NCBI GenBank assembly: GCA_015487405.1
Contig: WFPV01000033.1
Span: forward strand, 1 to 8,517
Direction: 5' to 3'
Source of the DNA: Aquifex sp.
GTDB taxonomy: Bacteria > Aquificota > Aquificia > Aquificales > Aquificaceae
DNA length: 8,517 nt
Positions 1-5,643 of this stretch are shown here, piece after piece (the first letter of the stretch is position 1; each line of letters begins with the position of its first letter). Under the pieces are notes generated by a model. That model saw only the letters and a list, made by a program, of their open reading frames with translations, was not told the DNA's origin and did not search any database. The translations under genes and the position numbers were made by a program.

Positions 1-831
1 ATTGAAGAGGGGATATGGGTAGCCGGAGAGGCTCTCAAAAAAGCTCCCAAGCTTGAGGGTGTCCCCACTGGTGTGGAGGGGCTGGACGAGCTTTTCTTCA
101 GAGCTGAGATAAAAGAAGGAAAGGTGGTAAAGACACCTCTCGGCGGTATTCCGAGGTATGCGGTGGTTAACATCACGGGTGTCTCGGATACGGGTAAGTC
201 TTTGATGGTGGAACAATACGCGATTAAGCAGGCAAGCAGGGGAGAGGCTGTAGCTTTTATAACAGTTGAAAGTCCCGCTCCCTTCGTGACGATAGGACTG
301 AGGGAAAGGGCTACTGCTATGGGTGTAAACTTTGAGGAGATTGAGGACAAAATTATTCTGATAGATGCGGCTTCCCACACGAGCCTGAGGGAAAACATTC
401 CTAACCTTCTAACCACACTCGCTTACGCCATAAAGCAGTATAAGATAAAGCACACCATTATTGACAGTATCACCGGGCTTTACGAAGCAAAAGAAATGCT
501 TGCAAGAACGGTGGTAAGACAGCTCTTTAACTTTATGAAGAAGTGGTATCAAACAGCTCTTTTCGTTTCCCAAAAGAGAAGCTCCCACGAGGAGCTCTCC
601 GCAGAAGCGGCGGGAGGTTTCGCAATAAGCCACATAGTTGACTGCACCTTCGTTTTAGCCAAAGAACTCATAATGACTCAGTATCAAGCAAAGCTCTATA
701 AAAAAGAAATCGGGGATATCGTTAGACTCTTTAGAATTGATGGATGCAGGCTCTGCGGACACGATACCAAGACTCACTTTATGGAGATAACCGAGCTCGG
801 GCTCGTTAAGATAGGTCCTCCCCTGAGGTAA
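1..831 (+). CDS. KaiC-like RecA-fold ATPase, 5' end outside window
   Basis: The frame is open from base 1, and the first visible residues already match the start of a KaiC domain (GVPTGVEGLDEL at visible residues 21-32), so the true start lies upstream and the internal GTG at 73 is not the start. Of 276 visible residues, 60-67 form the Walker A loop (GVSDTGKS), about 87-92 the segment following the first core strand (FITVES, with a single Glu where circadian KaiC has two), and 151-155 a Walker B strand (HTIID). The end, DGCRLCGHDTKTH followed by an EITELGLVKIGPP stretch, matches the usual end of archaeal-type single-domain KaiC proteins; its CxxC plus two His could bind metal, which is a guess. 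Such proteins are cytosolic ATPases, mostly of unknown role in non-cyanobacteria. There is no evidence for a clock function. The 3' end overlaps the convergent gamma-like gene by 26 bp. Confidence 0.9.
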   Translation: MEEGIWVAGEALKKAPKLEGVPTGVEGLDELFFRAEIKEGKVVKTPLGGIPRYAVVNITGVSDTGKSLMVEQYAIKQASRGEAVAFITVESPAPFVTIGLRERATAMGVNFEEIEDKIILIDAASHTSLRENIPNLLTTLAYAIKQYKIKHTIIDSITGLYEAKEMLARTVVRQLFNFMKKWYQTALFVSQKRSSHEELSAEAAGGFAISHIVDCTFVLAKELIMTQYQAKLYKKEIGDIVRLFRIDGCRLCGHDTKTHFMEITELGLVKIGPPLR

Positions 832-1987
832 TCTTCCGCTTTATCTCTTCTAAGTAGTGTTCCACCGTAAAGTCGTAAACCTCCGAGGGGGTAATAATCC
901 TAAAACCGAGCATTCCACTAAGCTCCCTAACTTCCTTTATAGGAAGGCGTTTCTTAACTGCGTTTACGATTTTTTCTTTTAGTTCTTTTTTTATTTCCTT
1001 TCCTATTTCTAATACCGCGAAGCGGTCTCCAAAATCTTTAAAAACTTTATCTTCAAAGGCGAGCAGGGCGAAAACGATGTCCTCAAGCTCACGTGTAATT
1101 CTCTCTTGTCTGAGTTTACTGATTAGTCGTCTAAGTTCCCTTATCTTCCTCTCCACATTGTCTTCCATACGCTTGGTGTTCTGAAAGCGGATTAGGTTTA
1201 AAACGGTGTAGTGTTCAAGCATAAGGAACTTCACGTAAAAGTTAAGGTAAAGCTTGAGGAGTTGAGGAATAAGCTCCTCTTCGGGAACCTCAAGGTTCAG
1301 TATTTCCCCTTTCCTGTATCTTCCCCTCAGGGGAGGGGGAAGGAAAGGATGGAGCACAACCTCGTAGGTGAAGCTCTCCCCGAGAGTTACTCCTTTTGTA
1401 GTTTTCGGTGTTTTCCTTTCGTAAAGGATTTGGCGAGGGACGTGGAAGGGTTTTCGCTCCTTCGTCTCTCCGTAGAGCTCTCTTTCAGCTTTTGAGATGT
1501 GGGTTCTCGCGTAAAGTATGTAAACACGGCTCAGCTTGTCCTTTTTATACTCTTCAAAGAGCTCGTTTACCGCTTCTTGAACCTTTGAAAAGTTGAGGAT
1601 TTTCCCGAACACTTCTCCCAGGTATAGGGTTGGAAATTTTTCCGAAAGCTTATGGTTTACACACTTTTCTCCTGCTACGACGAGCCTGGAGAGCTCTACA
1701 TTTTCAAGAGCTTTAAAGAGTTTGTTGCACAGCACTCTTGTGTAAGAGAGGTCGCTGCCGAAGAGTAGGAGGGCTATTTTCGTTCCTTTTCTTGGTTTAA
1801 ACAGGGGATGGTGGGGATAGAGGTAAAAGAGGTGCTCCAGAACCTCTTCAAGCCTTCTGTAGTAGGGTGTCTGGGGATATACCTCCTGTTTTGCTCTCCT
1901 GAGCCTGTTTAGGGAAACTACCGAGAGGACTCCGAAGAGTTCCTTAAGGGAGGCGTAAGCCTTTAGTTTATCCGAATAAGCCTTCAC
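806..1987 (-). CDS. Divergent F1-ATPase gamma-subunit homologue with delta/OSCP-like C-terminal extension
   Basis: The 393-residue protein follows the F1 gamma layout. An N-terminal helix (about 8-55) has RLRRAKQ and PYYRRLEEVLEHL, like the gamma pattern KLRRAQ...PYAxxLxxVLxxL. An alpha/beta middle domain (about 68-165) contains FGSDL, VAGEKCV and VYILYARTHIS. A C-terminal helix (about 235-311) contains RMEDNVERKIRELRRLISKL and then RQERITRELEDIV, close to the gamma signature RQAxITxELxEIV. The strongly conserved DRGLCGGxN loop is degraded to DLSYTRVLCN (79-88). Normal gamma is about 290 residues and stops near residue 311 here. Residues 322-386 are extra and resemble the end of the delta/OSCP subunit. 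GTG at 1987-1985 is the only start, because an in-frame TAA lies three codons upstream; no clear Shine-Dalgarno is seen. It overlaps rdgB by 20 bp and no other ATP synthase gene is in view, so membership in an F1Fo complex is doubtful. Confidence 0.82.
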   Translation of the reverse strand: MKAYSDKLKAYASLKELFGVLSVVSLNRLRRAKQEVYPQTPYYRRLEEVLEHLFYLYPHHPLFKPRKGTKIALLLFGSDLSYTRVLCNKLFKALENVELSRLVVAGEKCVNHKLSEKFPTLYLGEVFGKILNFSKVQEAVNELFEEYKKDKLSRVYILYARTHISKAERELYGETKERKPFHVPRQILYERKTPKTTKGVTLGESFTYEVVLHPFLPPPLRGRYRKGEILNLEVPEEELIPQLLKLYLNFYVKFLMLEHYTVLNLIRFQNTKRMEDNVERKIRELRRLISKLRQERITRELEDIVFALLAFEDKVFKDFGDRFAVLEIGKEIKKELKEKIVNAVKKRLPIKEVRELSGMLGFRIITPSEVYDFTVEHYLEEIKRKITSGEDLS

Positions 1988-2579
1988 AGTTTTTTAGAAG
2001 CTCTACGAGCTTTCTTAAGGCTTTCCCCCGGTGGGAAATTTTATCCTTCTCCTCAGGCGGAAGCTCAGCCATGGTTTTTTCGTAACCTTCGGGCTTAAAA
2101 ACAGGGTCGTATCCGAAACCTCTGTCTCCTCTCGGCTCCCTCGTTATTTCTCCCCTTACCTCACCTTCTGTAAATACTCCTTTCCCTTCAGTGTATAACA
2201 CTATGAAGGCTACGAACTTAGCATTCCTGTTTTCCGTGTTTTCCAAAAGTCTGAGGAGTTTCCTTATGTTAGCTTCGTCTTTATTTCCCTTAGGTTCCTC
2301 CTTTCCTCCGAATTCTATCTCGTAGAACCTGCTTGAGTATATTCCGGGGTAGGGGGCTATGGCCTCAACGACGAGACCGCTGTCGTCAGCAAGGGTGGGA
2401 ATTCTAAACTTTTCAAAATAAGCTTTAGCCTTGAGATAGGCGTTTTCTAGAAAGGTGCATCCTGTTTCTTCAACCTCAAGTTTTTCAGGAGGAGGGACGA
2501 CTTCTATTCCAAGGGGCTCCAGGATTCTTTTTATCTCTTTTAGTTTTCCCTCGTTGGTCGTAGCGACTAAGAGCTTCAT
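1968..2579 (-). CDS. rdgB: XTP/dITP diphosphatase (RdgB/HAM1 family)
   Basis: This cytosolic house-cleaning enzyme hydrolyses non-canonical purine triphosphates (dITP, XTP, ITP) to monophosphate and pyrophosphate, keeping deaminated purines out of DNA and RNA. The 203-residue length is normal for the family. Visible family motifs in order are TTNEGKLKEI (7-16, nucleotide and phosphate binding), EETGCTFLENAYLKA (37-51, acidic metal-site region), LADDSGLVVEA (63-73, catalytic Asp pair), PGIYSSRF (78-85), GDRGFGYDPVF (151-161), AELPPEEKDKISHRGKAL (171-188, with the SHR base-recognition residues). The ATG start shares an ATGA with the stop of the upstream NYN gene, which points to translational coupling and settles the start. 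The family assignment is secure; no residue looks lost. Confidence 0.97.
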   Translation of the reverse strand: MKLLVATTNEGKLKEIKRILEPLGIEVVPPPEKLEVEETGCTFLENAYLKAKAYFEKFRIPTLADDSGLVVEAIAPYPGIYSSRFYEIEFGGKEEPKGNKDEANIRKLLRLLENTENRNAKFVAFIVLYTEGKGVFTEGEVRGEITREPRGDRGFGYDPVFKPEGYEKTMAELPPEEKDKISHRGKALRKLVELLKNCEGLFG

Positions 2580-3193
2580 GACTTGAAAAAGTTTAAAACC
2601 TTTTGGAATAAGCCTTCTCCCTTCCTTTCTTTCTCCTGAGGAGTTTCCTCACTGGGTTTCTTCTCTTCCATTAAGAATGTATCTATATAGTCGTCAAGGA
2701 GTATAAAGTCGTCACAGGCTTTTCTGAGGTTAAAAGAGCTCGTTTTCTTGAAGGTGGCGTTTTCCACTCTCTTTCCGAGCCTTTGCACCTCTTCCACGGT
2801 GTATATAAAATCGCTGTCCCCGCTCACGAGAACCGCGGTATCGTAGGCGTTTTTATAGGCGAGCGAGAGCATATCCGTGGCGAGCATAATGTCTACTTCC
2901 TTTTCCAAATACTCCCCGCTGGGGAGCTTCCTGAGGTTTGAGGTCTTTACCTTAATTCCCATTAGTGAGAGCTCGTCCAAAAACCTCCTCTGTCTCATAA
3001 GGCTGTCCCACTCTGGGGTTCCTTTTTTTACGTCCTTCTCTTGGGGAACCGCGGTGTAGAAGTAGGTTCTGACGAGGTAGCGATCCTTTTTCAGAAACTC
3101 CACGAGCTTTGAGTAGTCTATCTTTATGTTAAGATAACGAAGCCCGTGAAAAAGGTTAGAGCCGTCTATGAAGATTACTATCCTCTCCTTCAT
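2576..3193 (-). CDS. NYN domain (LabA/DUF88-type, PIN-like) putative ribonuclease
   Basis: The 205 residues hold one NYN domain, the PIN-like metal-dependent nuclease fold. Acidic active-site motifs are in place: IDGSNL (9-14, Asp10 and Asn13), KEVDIMLATDML (98-109, Asp101), and VSGDSDF (123-129, Asp126 and Asp128). Members are thought to cleave RNA; the substrate here cannot be read from sequence. After residue 175 comes a charged, probably disordered linker rich in Glu, Lys and Pro, then a short amphipathic end (GLFQKVLNFFKS) that might dock on a membrane or a partner. The start ATG overlaps the stop of the eRF1-like gene as ATGA, and the stop overlaps the rdgB start the same way. The tight link to an eRF1-like protein suggests a joint role in translation or RNA quality control; this is inference. 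LabA, the cyanobacterial namesake, acts in KaiC output, but nothing here shows that role. Confidence 0.94.
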   Translation of the reverse strand: MKERIVIFIDGSNLFHGLRYLNIKIDYSKLVEFLKKDRYLVRTYFYTAVPQEKDVKKGTPEWDSLMRQRRFLDELSLMGIKVKTSNLRKLPSGEYLEKEVDIMLATDMLSLAYKNAYDTAVLVSGDSDFIYTVEEVQRLGKRVENATFKKTSSFNLRKACDDFILLDDYIDTFLMEEKKPSEETPQEKERKGEGLFQKVLNFFKS

Positions 3194-4413
3194 AGCTTGA
3201 ATCTCAGGAAGGCGGCAAGACCATCAATCTTCTTCTGGAGCTCCTTGTCTACGATTACCTCCACGGTGGTTCTCTGATCAAGGGCTTCCTCTAAGGCTTC
3301 GTCAACAACGTCGCTCACGGGTATGGGCTTTTCATCGGGGAGCGGACACTCGGGCTTGAGGAAGGCGAGGTGGCTCTTGGGACATAGGTATCCAGGCTTT
3401 TCAAAGTCTTCGGGGATTATCAGGGTTCTAACGTTTCCTATGGCGAGCATCTCCAAAACCTTGGAGGTTCCGTTTACGGCGAGTCCCCAACCTATCAGCT
3501 CGTTTAGCTCCTTTATTATTTCCTTTTCCTGCTCCCTGTCTTTTTTCCAGAGGAGGTCTAAAGCCTTTTCCCAAACCTCCTGCTCGGTAACCTCTTCCGG
3601 AGTTATCTCTATGTATCCTACGAGCTTCTCTTTTACGTAGGGGTGGAGGAAGTTTTCTATCTCTTTTAATCCCTCCTCTATGAATCCTCCCACTATGAGC
3701 TTATCAAAGTGAACTCTCTTCCACTCCTCAAATAGGGCGTCGGAGGCTATCTTCAGGATTCTGCGCCACTCCTCCTTTAACCTCGTGTGGAAACGCCACT
3801 CTCCTACTCCATGCTGGACTATGTTAGGAGCGGCTCCCCTCGCAGGCATCCTATACTGGAACGTTCCTTCCGCACCTTTGAGGAGTGCTCCACCGCTGTG
3901 GAATCTGTGGGCTCTCGTAGTGAGGGGCTCTAAGAAATCAAGCTTTTCCACTATTCCCGTGATATCCATGATGAAGTATCTGATGTGTTTTCTGTCCACG
4001 AGCAGAACCGCTACTCTTCCGAACTCCTCGTCTATAGCGGCTATCTCCCTAACGAGGGGGTCGGGAGAGAAGGCGAGCCTGTTTCTGTAAACGTAGGGAA
4101 GCTTCACATACTCAAAGAGTCCCAGTCTTGAGCAGGAAAATACCGCTATTCCCCTGCAACCGTATAGGTTCTTAGGGTCGGATAAGAAGTCCTGAATCTT
4201 CTTTATGTCCCCCTTTATGGAATCCTTGACGTCTTTCTCAAGGTTCAGGTTCTCTAAATCCTTTTCCTTCTTCTTTACCAAGTCCTTGTATACCGCAAGG
4301 TATTTGTTGTCCTGCCTGTCCTCGGGGAAGAGCCTGAGGTAAAGTGTGGTGGTGTAGTAGCCTTCCGGTCGAAAGTGGGAAAGGCGTTCTAAGGTGGCTT
4401 TTAGGTCTTCCAT
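3190..4413 (-). CDS. eRF1/Vms1-like bacterial release-factor homologue (baeRF-type)
   Basis: The 407-residue protein resembles the bacterial relatives of archaeo-eukaryotic release factor eRF1 and the peptidyl-tRNA hydrolase Vms1/ANKZF1. Residues 1-125 form a divergent N-terminal domain with GCRGIAVFSCSRLGLFEYVKL-like strands (85-105). Residues 130-245 match the central domain: VAVLLVDRKHIRYFIM (134-149), then a loop and the helix RLKEEWRRILKIASDALFEE (211-230), then DKLIVGG (237-243). Residues 255-407 match the L7Ae-like third domain, including ITPEE (270-274), VLEMLAIGNVRTLIIPE (319-335), a remnant metal knuckle with only Cys344 and Cys356, and a GLAAFLRF end (398-405). The catalytic GGQ of eRF1 is absent; the loop has SGGALLKG (173-180) instead. 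The likely role is at the ribosome, for example in nascent-chain release, but it is unproven. It has the best ribosome-binding site of the minus-strand run. Confidence 0.85.
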   Translation of the reverse strand: MEDLKATLERLSHFRPEGYYTTTLYLRLFPEDRQDNKYLAVYKDLVKKKEKDLENLNLEKDVKDSIKGDIKKIQDFLSDPKNLYGCRGIAVFSCSRLGLFEYVKLPYVYRNRLAFSPDPLVREIAAIDEEFGRVAVLLVDRKHIRYFIMDITGIVEKLDFLEPLTTRAHRFHSGGALLKGAEGTFQYRMPARGAAPNIVQHGVGEWRFHTRLKEEWRRILKIASDALFEEWKRVHFDKLIVGGFIEEGLKEIENFLHPYVKEKLVGYIEITPEEVTEQEVWEKALDLLWKKDREQEKEIIKELNELIGWGLAVNGTSKVLEMLAIGNVRTLIIPEDFEKPGYLCPKSHLAFLKPECPLPDEKPIPVSDVVDEALEEALDQRTTVEVIVDKELQKKIDGLAAFLRFKL

Positions 4414-4419
4414 TCCATC

Positions 4420-4425
4420 CCTCCT
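4420..4425 (-). promoter_or_regulatory. Strong Shine-Dalgarno for the eRF1-like gene
   Basis: On the minus strand AGGAGG sits 6 bases before the ATG at 4413. It is the only near-perfect Shine-Dalgarno in the run; trpD, the coiled-coil gene, the NYN gene, rdgB and the gamma-like gene have weak or no matches. It lies in the only real gap of the run (28 bp), so translation probably starts afresh here, and the downstream overlapping genes depend on it by coupling. It also fixes the start, since the other ATG 5 bases upstream is out of frame. Confidence 0.75.
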
Positions 4426-4441
4426 GATAGCTTGATAAAGA

Positions 4442-5641
4442 TTATAACTTATCTTCTAAAGCCTTTATAAACCTCTCCTTTTCCTTGTCCTGCTCGGTGC
4501 CGAGCACTCCTACCACTTTCCACTTTTCGCTATCTCTTTTTAAATAAATCCTTCCTCCCGGGAATTTTAATTTAAATACCTCCGGTAGGGTTGTTAAGGG
4601 CTCAAGCTTGGTTTTTTCGGAGAGGTTGATTAGCTCCTTCAGGGCGTATCGTTTCTTTTCGGGCGGAAGTTTTATAAACTCCTCTAAGGCGTCCTTCGTA
4701 AACTCCACGTGAGGGAGTAATATCTTGAGAACTTCCCCGTAGACCTCTTTTTTCTTAGCCGAGCTCCTTTGAGCCTCCTCGAGTTTCAGCTGGAGCTCTC
4801 CCGTTTCTTTCCGGAGCTCCTTTATTTTCTGCCTCGCCTCTTCAAGCTCTTTCCTGAGGCTTTTGTTCTCTTTATCGTAAAGCTCTAAGATTTGTTGAAG
4901 CTCTAAGACTTCCTTAAGGAGCTTTTTCCTCTCCTTTCTGAGCTCTTTTACTTCCTTGCTTCCCTTCCTCTTTTCCTCCTCCATTCCGAGAATTTCCAAC
5001 ATTTGGAAGAGCTGGCGGTTAGCCTGCAGGAGCTGGTTCTCCTTTTCCCTTTGCTTTTTCAGTTCTTCCTCTAACTTCTTTATTTCCTCTTCCAGCTCCT
5101 TCACTGCTTTCTCTCTTTTTTGGAGTTCCTCTTTTGGAACGGCTTGCTCTTTTGCCTTCTGGAGCTCCTCCTCCCGCTTCTTGAGCTCTATCTTGAGAAG
5201 GTTTATCTGCTTTCTAAACTCCTCTATCTTGTTCTCTACTTCATTTCTTTCTTCCGATAGCTTTTCAAGTTCTTTCAGGAGCTTTTCTCTTTCCTCTTCA
5301 AGCCTTTTCTTTTCCCTTTCAAAGGGACTCTCAAAGAGGACGACGAACATAAAAGTGAGAATCACGGGAAAGAGGTCCGAGACGAATATGTAAGGGTCCC
5401 TGTATATGAAGCTAAGAAGGGAAATCTGAAAGAAGAAAAGGTATCCGAGGGCGACAACTATCCTTCTTCTCTCACCAAAGAGCCAAGCCAGATACAGGGT
5501 TATGTTAAAGGAGAGAACGATAATTACGTTAACGGGGTCCTTCGGAAAGAGGGGAACTATGGAAAGCTCTTTCCAGGTTATGTAATAAAGGATGTAGTTA
5601 TAAGCAACTATTAAGAAAAGTAAGATGAAGGCTTCCCGCAC
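4442..5641 (-). CDS. Four-helix membrane protein with long coiled coil and RelE/HigB-like C-terminal domain
   Basis: I do not recognise a named family for the whole 399-residue protein. The N-terminus has about four hydrophobic helices (roughly 4-23, 37-56, 61-79, 84-103) joined by short loops. Residues 106-297 are an almost uninterrupted Glu/Lys/Leu heptad coiled coil with a probable break around 215-230 (EILGMEEEKRKGSK). The C-terminal 308-395 is compact and has the strand-helix-helix-strands order of RelE/HigB-type proteins: VEFTKDALEEFIKLPPEKK, then FKLKFPGGRIYLKRD, then WKVVGVLGTEQDKE. The coiled coil and end are probably cytoplasmic, from the basic residues flanking the helices (ERRR at 57-60), but topology is uncertain. 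GTG at 5641 is the only start, as a TAA lies five codons upstream in frame; it follows the trpD stop by 2 bp. A structural or sensing role is possible; none is shown. Confidence 0.85.
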   Translation of the reverse strand: MREAFILLFLIVAYNYILYYITWKELSIVPLFPKDPVNVIIVLSFNITLYLAWLFGERRRIVVALGYLFFFQISLLSFIYRDPYIFVSDLFPVILTFMFVVLFESPFEREKKRLEEEREKLLKELEKLSEERNEVENKIEEFRKQINLLKIELKKREEELQKAKEQAVPKEELQKREKAVKELEEEIKKLEEELKKQREKENQLLQANRQLFQMLEILGMEEEKRKGSKEVKELRKERKKLLKEVLELQQILELYDKENKSLRKELEEARQKIKELRKETGELQLKLEEAQRSSAKKKEVYGEVLKILLPHVEFTKDALEEFIKLPPEKKRYALKELINLSEKTKLEPLTTLPEVFKLKFPGGRIYLKRDSEKWKVVGVLGTEQDKEKERFIKALEDKL

Positions 5642-5643
5642 AC

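Noticed and set aside
817..828. Small CCTC/GAGG hairpin at the convergent gene ends
   Set aside because: A 4 bp stem with no T-tract on either strand is too weak to call a terminator.
73..831. GTG at 73 as the start of the KaiC-like gene
   Set aside because: The frame is open to base 1 and the KaiC N-terminal motif begins before 73, so the GTG is an internal Val codon.
1320..1342. C/G-rich inverted repeat followed by G runs
   Set aside because: CTTCCCC and GGGGAAG could pair, and the G runs could stack, but the stretch encodes the Pro-rich loop of the gamma-like protein and has no T-run, so a regulatory role is unsupported.
4956..5393. Plus-strand Ser/Phe-rich open frame of 145 codons
   Set aside because: It is the antisense of the Glu/Lys coiled coil, whose codons read as Ser, Phe and Leu on the other strand; no protein features of its own.
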